NCBI RefSeq assembly: GCF_007827595.1
Contig: NZ_VISR01000015.1
Span: 1 to 64,000, forward strand
Length of the DNA: 64,000 nt
DNA from: Streptomyces sp. BK340
GTDB taxonomy: Bacteria; Actinomycetota; Actinomycetes; Streptomycetales; Streptomycetaceae
Direction of reading: 5' to 3'
The position numbers were made by a program, and so were the translations under genes. The notes beneath the pieces are model-generated. The model saw only the letters and a program-made list of their open reading frames with translations. It had not been told where the DNA came from and searched no databases. Below, one piece after another: positions 16,829 to 24,117 of this stretch. Every line of letters begins with the position of its first letter. The first letter of the stretch is position 1.

Positions 16829-16957
16829 GTGATCAATTCTTGGAGCCCGGGGGTGGGCCTTGGCTGCGGGGAGCAACCGAGGTTTCGACGGGTTCCCACG
16901 TACCTCGAGAGTCTGGCAGGACATGCGAGTCCGCTGTCGCCAGGGTGGGTTGATCAC
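16829..16957 (+). ncRNA. Candidate structured leader RNA upstream of the polysaccharide operon
   Basis: The ends pair as a closing stem: GTGATCAATTC (16829-16839) with GGGTTGATCAC (16947-16957), 11 pairs including two G-U. Inside are four possible hairpins: GCCC/GGGC (16845-16848 with 16855-16858), TGC/GCA extended by GG/CC (16862-16878), CGAGGT/ACCTCG extended by ACG/CGT (16878-16907), and CTGGC/GCCAG enclosing GGAC/GTCC (16913-16943). A multi-branched closed domain of 129 bases ending ~90 bases before the first gene has the shape of a riboswitch or protein-bound leader. I do not recognise the conserved core of any known class. Base pairing was found by eye, so it is a hypothesis. Confidence 0.45.
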
Positions 16958-16990
16958 ATAGCTCTGCACCAGCCGGGATGTCATGCGCGG

Positions 16991-17046
16991 GGGGCCTCCC
17001 GGGGGGCGAAACAGCACGGGAGGCGGGGGCCTCCCGGGGGGCGAAA
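16991..17046 (+). repeat. 21-bp direct repeat and competing hairpins before the first polysaccharide gene
   Basis: An identical 21-base G/C-rich word occurs at 16991-17011 and 17026-17046, 35 bases apart. Between them GGGAGGC (17018-17024) can pair with GCCTCCC in the second copy (17029-17035, 4-base loop), or its GGGAGG with CCTCCC in the first copy (16995-17000). The two hairpins exclude each other. The second copy ends four bases before the GTG at 17050, so its G-run may also serve as a weak ribosome-binding site. Confidence 0.6.
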
Positions 17047-17049
17047 ACA

Positions 17050-18573
17050 GTGTTAGGCGAACACGTCGAACCACTGGGGACCTTGGGGGGTTCTGTGCGG
17101 CAAGGGGGACTAGTCGGCCCGTTTCCGTCTGCGCGCGGGCGTCTGGCGAACGGTGCGTTCAGCCGGCCCACGATCGACTGGGAGCAGCGGTACCGCCGTA
17201 CCGTGATCATCAGCGACACCGTGGCCACCGCGTTCGTGGTGGCGGCGATCGGCAACTTCTTCGGGGCCCGGGACGCGGCCAACTGGCACGAGAAGTGGGG
17301 GATTCTCGCCTTCGGCACCGAGCTGCTGGTGCTGGGGGCGTTCGCGGTGAGCCGGGCGTGGGCTCCGGCCGTGCTCGGCCAGGGCGCCGAGGAGTTCCGC
17401 AGGCTCGGACGCTCGCTGTTCACGGCGACCGTCGTGCTGGCGCTCGGCGGGATCGCCCTCACCTCGCGCAACATCAAGCTCTGGATCTTCGTCGCGATCC
17501 CCGCGATCGCGCTCGTCACCATGACCGCGCGGTATCTGCTCCGCCTCGGTCTGCACAGACAGCGGAAGCAAGGGCAGTGTCTGAGACCGGTGCTCGCTGC
17601 CGGAAGCCCGGACACCGTGTGCGACCTGATCACCCGGACCCGCAAGTTCCCGCACATCGGCTGGCAGGTGGCGGCGGTGTGCACGCCGGACGGCCGAGGG
17701 CTCGACGGTGACGAACTGGAGGGAGTGCCGGTCGTCGGCCGCCTGGAGGACGTCGCCAAGCACGTCCGCCACGACGGTTACCGCGTCGTCGCGGTCACAC
17801 CGGACCAGCACTGGACGCCGGACCGGCTGCAGCGGCTGGCCTGGAATCTCGAGGGCAGCGATGCCGAGATGGTCGTGGCCCCGGTGCTGATGGAGGTGGC
17901 CGGTCCACGGCTGCACGTCGACGCGGTGCTCGGGATCCCGCTGCTGCGGGTCAGCATGCCGACCTTCACCGGGGGACGCCGGGTGGTCAAAGGCGTCGTC
18001 GACTGGATGGGCGCGGCGGTCCTGCTCCTGCTGTTCGCGCCGCTGATGGTGTTCGTCGGGCTGCTCGTGCTGGTGGACAGTCGCGGTGGGGTGTTCTACC
18101 GCCAGCGCAGGGTCGGAAAGGACGGCTGCGAGTTCACCATTCTCAAGTTCCGCACCATGGTCGCCGGGGCCGACCGGGCACGTGCCGAGCTGGCCGGCCG
18201 CAACGAGGGTGCCGGCCCGCTGTTCAAGCTACGCCGGGATCCGCGGGTGACCCGGGTGGGAGCAGTGCTGCGCCGGTACTCGATCGACGAGCTCCCGCAG
18301 CTGTTCAACGTGCTGACCGGATCGATGTCGCTCGTCGGTCCGCGGCCTCCGCTGCCGGAGGAGTCCGCCGCCTACGGCCCGGACATCCGGCGGCGGCTGC
18401 TGGTCAAGCCCGGACTCACCGGCTTGTGGCAGATCAGCGGACGCAGCGACCTGTCGTGGGAGGAGGCGGTCCGGCTGGACCTGCGGTACGTGGAGGACTG
18501 GTCGCTCGCCCTGGACACAGTGATCTTGTGGAAGACGCTGCGTGCGGTGCTCTACGGGCAGGGGGCGTACTGA
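17050..18573 (+). CDS. Exopolysaccharide polyprenyl glycosylphosphotransferase (initiating enzyme)
   Basis: A WbaP/WcaJ-type enzyme of about 507 residues. It transfers a sugar-1-phosphate to undecaprenyl phosphate and so starts repeat-unit assembly on the inner membrane face. Four N-terminal hydrophobic segments are followed by a soluble nucleotide-binding-like region, another hydrophobic hairpin (VDWMGAAVLLLLFAPLMVFV), and the conserved catalytic domain: YRQRRVGKDGCEFTILKFRTM, DELPQLFNVLTGSMSLVGPRP, KPGLTGLWQISGRS. The start is uncertain: GTG 17050 (chosen), GTG 17095 or ATG 16978 are all in frame. From 17050 the second codon is TTA, the rare bldA-dependent leucine codon of Streptomyces. First gene of the ~27-kb operon. 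Confidence 0.88.
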   Translation: MLGEHVEPLGTLGGSVRQGGLVGPFPSARGRLANGAFSRPTIDWEQRYRRTVIISDTVATAFVVAAIGNFFGARDAANWHEKWGILAFGTELLVLGAFAVSRAWAPAVLGQGAEEFRRLGRSLFTATVVLALGGIALTSRNIKLWIFVAIPAIALVTMTARYLLRLGLHRQRKQGQCLRPVLAAGSPDTVCDLITRTRKFPHIGWQVAAVCTPDGRGLDGDELEGVPVVGRLEDVAKHVRHDGYRVVAVTPDQHWTPDRLQRLAWNLEGSDAEMVVAPVLMEVAGPRLHVDAVLGIPLLRVSMPTFTGGRRVVKGVVDWMGAAVLLLLFAPLMVFVGLLVLVDSRGGVFYRQRRVGKDGCEFTILKFRTMVAGADRARAELAGRNEGAGPLFKLRRDPRVTRVGAVLRRYSIDELPQLFNVLTGSMSLVGPRPPLPEESAAYGPDIRRRLLVKPGLTGLWQISGRSDLSWEEAVRLDLRYVEDWSLALDTVILWKTLRAVLYGQGAY

Positions 18574-18646
18574 TGCGCGGAGGTCGGCGTCCGGCCGGCG
18601 CAGGGACCGCAGGCCGGGAGGCCTGCCCTTGGGGGAGGAACGGGTC

Positions 18647-19963
18647 ATGAGAGTCAGCGTTTTCGGTCTCGGTTACGTGGGCTGCGTGTCGGCCGCGTGC
18701 CTGGCCAGCATGGGGCACGAGGTCATCGGGGTCGACGTGAACCAGGTGAAGGTCGACCTGGTCAACGACGGCAAGGCCCCGGTGGTCGAGGAACGGATCG
18801 GCGAACTCATCGCCGAGGTCGTGCGGACAGGTGCACTGCGCGCCACCGACGACGTCCGCGAGGCGGTCGTGGGCAGCGAGGTGTCGCTGGTCTGCGTGGG
18901 CACGCCCTCGGAGCCCAACGGCAGCCTGTGCACCACGTACTTGGAGCGGGTCACCGAGCAGATCGGCGCCGCACTGGCCGAGCGGGGTGGGCGGCACACC
19001 GTCGTGTTCCGCAGCACCATGCTCCCGGGCACCTGCCTGAACCTGCTGGTACCGATCCTGGAGAAGTACGTCGGCGGCACGGCCGGGGTGGACATCGGGG
19101 TGGCGGTCAACCCGGAGTTCCTGCGCGAGGGCACGAGCGTGCGGGACTTCTTCGATCCGCCCAAGACCGTCATCGGCGAGCTCGACCCGGCAAGCGGCGA
19201 CACGGTGAAGGCGCTGTACGAGGGCCTGCCCGGCGAGGTGTTCCGGGTACCGGTCCCGACGGCCGAGGCGATCAAGTACGCGGACAACGCGTTCCACGGC
19301 CTCAAGATCGGCTTCGCGAACGAGCTGGGCGCGGTGTGCCAGGCGCTCGGGGTGGACTCGCACCAGGTGATGGACGTGTTCCTGGCCGACCGCAAACTGA
19401 ACATCAGCCCCGCCTATCTGCGGCCCGGCTTCGCCTTCGGCGGCTCCTGCCTGCCCAAGGACCTGCGCAGCCTGGTCCACGCGGCACAGCGGGCCGACGT
19501 CTCGGTGCCCATCCTCGCCCATGTGCTGCCCTCCAACTCCGACCATCTGCAGCGCGCGGTGGAGCTGGTCGAGCGCACCGGCAGGCGCCGGGTGGGACTG
19601 TTCGGGCTGTCCTTCAAACCCGGCACCGACGACCTGCGCGAGAGCCCGCTCGTCGAGCTGGCGGAGCGGCTCTTCGGCAAGGGCTACGACCTCAGGATCT
19701 ACGACGCCAACGTGAGCCTTTCCCGGCTGCTCGGCGCGAACCGCGAGTACGTCGAGACCCGGCTGCCGCACCTCGCGCAGCTGCTCGCGGACTCCGTCCA
19801 CGAGGTGCTCGAGCACGCCGAGGTGTGCCTGGTCGGGACCAGGGATCCGGCCGTGCTGTCGGCGCTGCCCCATGGTGACGGCACGGTGATCGTCGACCTC
19901 GTCCGCCTTCCCGACGCCGAGGCGCGCCGGGCCGAACCGGGGTACGTGGGCCTTGCTTGGTGA
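18647..19963 (+). CDS. GDP-mannose 6-dehydrogenase-like nucleotide-sugar dehydrogenase
   Basis: 438 residues. An N-terminal Rossmann fold (VSVFGLGYVGCVSA) is followed by central and C-terminal UDPG/MGDP dehydrogenase domains. The segment SPAYLRPGFAFGGSCLPKD, with its catalytic cysteine at residue 268, matches AlgD-type GDP-mannose dehydrogenase more closely than UDP-glucose dehydrogenase. The enzyme oxidises C6 in two steps with NAD to give a uronic acid, so the polymer should contain mannuronic or a related uronic acid. GGGGGAGGAA precedes the ATG. The 3' end overlaps the following glycosyltransferase, which starts with TTG at 19953. Confidence 0.88.
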   Translation: MRVSVFGLGYVGCVSAACLASMGHEVIGVDVNQVKVDLVNDGKAPVVEERIGELIAEVVRTGALRATDDVREAVVGSEVSLVCVGTPSEPNGSLCTTYLERVTEQIGAALAERGGRHTVVFRSTMLPGTCLNLLVPILEKYVGGTAGVDIGVAVNPEFLREGTSVRDFFDPPKTVIGELDPASGDTVKALYEGLPGEVFRVPVPTAEAIKYADNAFHGLKIGFANELGAVCQALGVDSHQVMDVFLADRKLNISPAYLRPGFAFGGSCLPKDLRSLVHAAQRADVSVPILAHVLPSNSDHLQRAVELVERTGRRRVGLFGLSFKPGTDDLRESPLVELAERLFGKGYDLRIYDANVSLSRLLGANREYVETRLPHLAQLLADSVHEVLEHAEVCLVGTRDPAVLSALPHGDGTVIVDLVRLPDAEARRAEPGYVGLAW

Positions 19964-21233
19964 CACATCGTTCGGTGACACGGTCGGCGCCGGCCGGCCG
20001 GGCCGGCGCGCGCTGATCCTGGTGGAGAACCTGTCGGTGCCGTTCGACCGGCGGGTGTGGCAGGAGTGCACGACGCTGCGCGACGCGGGCTGGACGGTGC
20101 ACGTCATCTGTCCTCAGGGAACCAAACGGGACACGGAGCCGGAGGCGGAGATCGACGGGGTGCGGATCCACCGCTACCCGTTGCGCGCGGCCACCGGGGG
20201 GCCGGCCGGCTACCTGCGGGAGTACGGGTCGGCGCTGTGGCACACGCTCCGGCTGGCCCGGAAGGTCGGCCCCGTCGACGTGGTCCACGCCTGCAATCCG
20301 CCCGACCTGCTGTTCCTGCCGGCCCTGTGGCTGAAGCGGCGCGGAGCGCGGTTCGTCTTCGACCAGCACGACCTGGTTCCCGAGCTGTACCTCTCCCGGT
20401 TCGGCCGCGGCGAGGACCTGCTCTACCGCGGCGTGTGCGCGCTGGAACGGCTGACCTACCGGGCCGCGGACGTCGTGCTCGCCACGAACGAGAGCTACCG
20501 GGACACCGCGGTGCGCCGTGGCGGCCGGCGGCCGGCGGACGTCTTCGTGGTGCGCAGCGCACCCGACATCGACCGGTTCCACCCCGTACCGCCCGAGCCG
20601 GAGCTGAAGCGCGGCAAGCCTCATCTGCTGTGCTACCTCGGCGTCATGGGCCCGCAGGACGGCGTCGACTACGCCTTGCGGGCCCTCGCGAAGCTGCGCG
20701 ACGAGCTCGGGCGGACCGACTGGCACGCGGTGTTCGTCGGCGGCGGCGACACCTTCGACGCGATGGTGGAGCTGTCCCGGCGGCTCGGGCTGGCGGAGCA
20801 GGTGCAGTTCACCGGGCGCATTCCGGACGCCGACCTGGTGCGCTACCTGTCCACCGCGGACGTGTGCCTCTCCCCCGATCCGCACAACCCGCTCAACGAC
20901 GTGTCGACCATGAACAAGGTCCTGGAGTACATGGTGATGGGCCGGCCGGTCGTCTCGTTCGACCTCCGGGAGGCGCGGGTCTCCGCCGGCGACGCCGCCG
21001 TGTACGCGCCGGCCAACGACGAGGCCGAGTTCGCGAGGCTCGTCGCGCAGCTCATGGACGATCCGGAGAAGCGGGCCCTGATGGGCAAGATCGGCCAGGA
21101 GCGGATCAGCGGACCGCTCTCCTGGCGCAACTCCCAGCGAGCACTGCTCGCCGCCTACGCCACTGCCTGCCGTGACCACGCTCCGGTCCGGGCGGGCGAC
21201 AAGAACCGTGCAGGGCGGAGGCCGCGCAGTTGA
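19953..21233 (+). CDS. Glycosyltransferase family 4 (GT-B fold)
   Basis: A 426-residue glycosyltransferase with the two Rossmann-like halves of GT-B enzymes: an N-terminal acceptor half (VENLSVPFDRRVWQE, then DVVHACNPPDLL) and a C-terminal nucleotide-sugar half (LCYLGVMGPQDGVDYALRA, then NKVLEYMVMGRPVVSFDL, the E-x7-E-like donor site). It adds one sugar to the lipid-linked repeat unit in the cytoplasm; donor and acceptor cannot be read. The likely start is a TTG overlapping the previous stop, with few alternatives. The stop overlaps the TTG of the next gene. Confidence 0.88.
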   Translation: MLGDTSFGDTVGAGRPGRRALILVENLSVPFDRRVWQECTTLRDAGWTVHVICPQGTKRDTEPEAEIDGVRIHRYPLRAATGGPAGYLREYGSALWHTLRLARKVGPVDVVHACNPPDLLFLPALWLKRRGARFVFDQHDLVPELYLSRFGRGEDLLYRGVCALERLTYRAADVVLATNESYRDTAVRRGGRRPADVFVVRSAPDIDRFHPVPPEPELKRGKPHLLCYLGVMGPQDGVDYALRALAKLRDELGRTDWHAVFVGGGDTFDAMVELSRRLGLAEQVQFTGRIPDADLVRYLSTADVCLSPDPHNPLNDVSTMNKVLEYMVMGRPVVSFDLREARVSAGDAAVYAPANDEAEFARLVAQLMDDPEKRALMGKIGQERISGPLSWRNSQRALLAAYATACRDHAPVRAGDKNRAGRRPRS

Positions 21234-22597
21234 ACGACGACACGATACGCCTGGTCACGGTCGGGCGGATCATCCGCCGGCGCTGGCGGCTCCTCACCAT
21301 CCTCGCCCTGGTGGGTGCGCTCGCCGGCTACGGCACCTCTCTGCTGTTCCCACCGAGCTACACGACGTCGGCATCGGTGCTGCTGCCGGGCGCGTGGGAG
21401 GAGCGCGAGCTGCTCACGCAGCAGGAGATCGCGACCAGTTCGGTGGTGGTCGACCGCGCGGCCGCCACGCTCCACTGGCCCGGAACCGGCGGCAGCGAGC
21501 TGCGGGACCAGGTGAGCGCCACGGCCGCCGACGGGAACATCATCAAGATCTCGGGCACGGCCGACACCCCGGAGCGCGCACAGCAGCTCTCCGACCAGGT
21601 GGCTCAGCAGTTCGTCACGTTCGCCGCGCGGGTCGCGGACGGCAACACCGACCCGGAAGCGGCCGAACAGCTCGAGGCCCTGCGGCAGTCGGTGGTGCAG
21701 ACCAACCGCCGCATCACCGACCTGGCCGACGCCGCAGATCCGGGGCGGACCGTGGAGAGCGTGCAGTCCCGCACCGAACTGGAGAAGCTGCGCACCTCGC
21801 TGCAGGAGGCCATCAACAAGCTGGACCAGGCCGCCCCGGCCGCAAACAAGGCCAACATGGTCGTCATGGGGCCGGCCGCCCGGCCGACCGGCGAGGCAGC
21901 GCCGACGAGACTGCAGCTCATCGTCGGCGGGGCGCTGCTGTTCTTCCTGCTCGCCGTCATCGGCCATCTCACCGCCGCGCGGATGAGCCGTCGGCTGCGC
22001 AGCGAACCGGAGATCGCCGCGGCGCTGGGCTCGACGCTGCTCGGCACCGTCGACGTACCGGGTGAACGCTCCGCGCACCGCTCGCAGGACCGTGGCACAC
22101 GGGCCCGGATCCGCCGGCTGCTGGGCACCGACATCCGGTGGGACCTGCCCACCCCGCAGACGTCCGGCGACGAGGCCGGTCTGCAGATCCGCTACCGGCG
22201 GGTGTGCGCCCGTCTCCGGGACCAACTGCCGTCCTCGCGGCGGCTGCTGGTCGTGGTCCCGGACGGCGACGAGATCGCCCGCCGGGCCGCAGAGCAGCTC
22301 GTCGCCGCGGCCGGAAGCGGTCCGGTGCTGCGGGTGGTGGAGGTCCCGGTGTCCCAGCCGCTGGTGCCGGACCGCGACGACGAGTCCGGTGCCCTCGTCG
22401 TGCTCAGTGCGGGCAGCTGGACCGCGGGCGAGCTCGCCGGCATCGCCGAAGCGTGTGCGGACGCCGGGCACGACGTCGTCGGCATCGTCCTCGCGAGCCC
22501 GGTCCGGGCCCGCGCGACGCAGTCCGCCGGCCGTCCCCGGGAGACCGGCACGCCGGTCCTCGCGGTGGGCGACAAGGTGAAGGGAAGTTCAGGGTGA
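21230..22597 (+). CDS. Wzz-type polysaccharide co-polymerase with degenerate kinase-like tail
   Basis: 455 residues. An N-terminal cytoplasmic stub and membrane helix (LLTILALVGALAGYGTSLLF) lead into an extracytoplasmic coiled-coil-rich region (about 50-230), a second membrane helix (LQLIVGGALLFFLLAVIGHL) and a cytoplasmic tail. This is the chain-length determinant topology. The tail (about 320-440) has a nucleotide-binding-like alternation (RLLVVVPDGD, GALVVLSAGSW, GHDVVGIVLA) reminiscent of bacterial tyrosine kinases, but no Walker A lysine motif. It should set polymer length with the Wzy polymerase. The TTG start overlaps the previous stop. Confidence 0.8.
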   Translation: MNDDTIRLVTVGRIIRRRWRLLTILALVGALAGYGTSLLFPPSYTTSASVLLPGAWEERELLTQQEIATSSVVVDRAAATLHWPGTGGSELRDQVSATAADGNIIKISGTADTPERAQQLSDQVAQQFVTFAARVADGNTDPEAAEQLEALRQSVVQTNRRITDLADAADPGRTVESVQSRTELEKLRTSLQEAINKLDQAAPAANKANMVVMGPAARPTGEAAPTRLQLIVGGALLFFLLAVIGHLTAARMSRRLRSEPEIAAALGSTLLGTVDVPGERSAHRSQDRGTRARIRRLLGTDIRWDLPTPQTSGDEAGLQIRYRRVCARLRDQLPSSRRLLVVVPDGDEIARRAAEQLVAAAGSGPVLRVVEVPVSQPLVPDRDDESGALVVLSAGSWTAGELAGIAEACADAGHDVVGIVLASPVRARATQSAGRPRETGTPVLAVGDKVKGSSG

Positions 22598-24114
22598 CGA
22601 CGAGTACGACGCCGGAGTCGTCGGCCGCCGCTCCGCTGCTGGACCTGCAGGCGCTGGTGGTGGCGGTGCGCCGGCGCCGCCGCCTCTGGTGCTCCACGGC
22701 CCTGCTGGGCCTGCTGCTCGGCGCGGCGATGGCAATCCTCATGCCGCCGCCTCCGACCGCCGTGGCCAAGGTGCTGGTCGCGCATCAGGAGGACCAGCCG
22801 AACGACCCCGGAACGCTGATCCGCACCGACGTCGGGCTGCTGCAGACCACGCGGATCGCCGCCGCGGCCCTGCAGTCCGTCAAGTCCCCGGAGAAACCGG
22901 AGGACTTCATGAAGGACTACAGCGCCGTCGGCCTGACCAACAACCTGATGCAGATCACCGTGACAGGTGACAGCGACGCGGAGGCGGTGGCCCGCGCCAA
23001 GGCGCTGGCCGATGCGTTCGTCGCCGACCACGTGAGGCGGATACAGGGAGCCGCGAACGCCGAGGCCAAGGCCCTGCTCGACCAGCGGGACCGGCTGCAG
23101 GGCGAACTCGCACAGGTCAACAAGGCGATCGGCGACGGATCGGGGGGGAGCGGGCCGAAGGCGTCGGCGGACCTGGAGTCGCTCTTCGCCCGCAGGGCCG
23201 AGCTCACCTCGCGGATCTCCGATTTCGGCCAGCGCGCCGCGGAGGCGCGCATCGGCACGCCCCAGCTCGTGGCCGGCACACAGGTCGTGGACGCACCGCG
23301 CGCGTTGCGGCACTCCCTGCCCAGGACCGCTGCCACGAACTCCGCGATCGGCCTCGTCCTCGGGCTCGTCCTCGGACTCGCGGTGGCCGCGGTCGGCACG
23401 GTGGTGGCGGACCGCCCCGTGCTGCGCCGGGAGATCGCGGCCAACCTCGGCGCCTCCGTCATCGCGGAGCTGCCCCGCCGGTCGGGCAGGCTCTGGCGGC
23501 GCCGACGGATCCGGACGGCACGCGAACGGCTCACCACGTCCCTGGCCCGCACCGTGCGCGGCTGCGCGGACCCCGTGTCGCTGCTCGAGCTGGGCTGTGC
23601 GCGCAGCACGAGCGCGCTCGCCCTGGATGTGGCCAGGGCACTGGCGGCGGACGGGCCCGTGGCCGTCATCGACGGTCTGCCCGGCCCGCAGCTGGCCAGG
23701 CGCCGCCCGAAGCCGGGCGACCCGACCGTGGTCAGCGGCGAGCATGCCGCGTCCGTGCCGCACCAGGAACGCAGGCTCGGCGTCGGCTCGGTGGCGCCCG
23801 GCACCGCGTGGACCGACCTGCAGTACCTCGGCACCCAGACCGTGCTCGTCGTACGGGCCGGACACGGCAGCGCCGCATGGCTGCACACCGTGGCGCGGCA
23901 GCTCGCGGACCAGTGCATCCCGGTGATCGGTGTGGTGCTGATCGACCCCGATCCGCGTGACCGGTCCGACGGCACGCTGTGGGACGGCCTGCACACCGCG
24001 CTGCGCGGCCAGAGCGAGCGGCTGGCCCGGCAGAGCGGGTCGGGCCGGCGGCGAAGGGAGCGGCTGCCGATGTGGGCGGACCGGGTCCCGGACAGCGACC
24101 AGGAGGCGCGGTAG
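22594..24114 (+). CDS. Second Wzz-type co-polymerase with kinase-like domain lacking Walker A
   Basis: 506 residues from a GTG that overlaps the previous stop (GTGA). Topology is as in the preceding protein: a membrane helix near residue 35 (CSTALLGLLLGAAMAI), a coiled-coil region with a GDGSGGSGP break, and a second helix (AIGLVLGLVLGLAVAAVGTVV). The C-terminal ~170 residues align by pattern with BY-kinase/ParA folds: VSLLELGCARSTSALALDVA where a P-loop would be, VAVIDGLPG where Walker A' has DxD, then VLVVRAGHGS and IGVVLIDPD. The GK[ST] P-loop and terminal tyrosine cluster are absent. The pair may form a hetero-oligomer; how export is controlled without a visible kinase is open. Confidence 0.78.
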   Translation: MTTSTTPESSAAAPLLDLQALVVAVRRRRRLWCSTALLGLLLGAAMAILMPPPPTAVAKVLVAHQEDQPNDPGTLIRTDVGLLQTTRIAAAALQSVKSPEKPEDFMKDYSAVGLTNNLMQITVTGDSDAEAVARAKALADAFVADHVRRIQGAANAEAKALLDQRDRLQGELAQVNKAIGDGSGGSGPKASADLESLFARRAELTSRISDFGQRAAEARIGTPQLVAGTQVVDAPRALRHSLPRTAATNSAIGLVLGLVLGLAVAAVGTVVADRPVLRREIAANLGASVIAELPRRSGRLWRRRRIRTARERLTTSLARTVRGCADPVSLLELGCARSTSALALDVARALAADGPVAVIDGLPGPQLARRRPKPGDPTVVSGEHAASVPHQERRLGVGSVAPGTAWTDLQYLGTQTVLVVRAGHGSAAWLHTVARQLADQCIPVIGVVLIDPDPRDRSDGTLWDGLHTALRGQSERLARQSGSGRRRRERLPMWADRVPDSDQEAR

Positions 24115-24117
24115 GAC

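Noticed and set aside
16829..16957. Assigning the leader to the ydaO (c-di-AMP) riboswitch
   Set aside because: A GGGGAGCAACC stretch is vaguely similar, but the other conserved blocks are missing.
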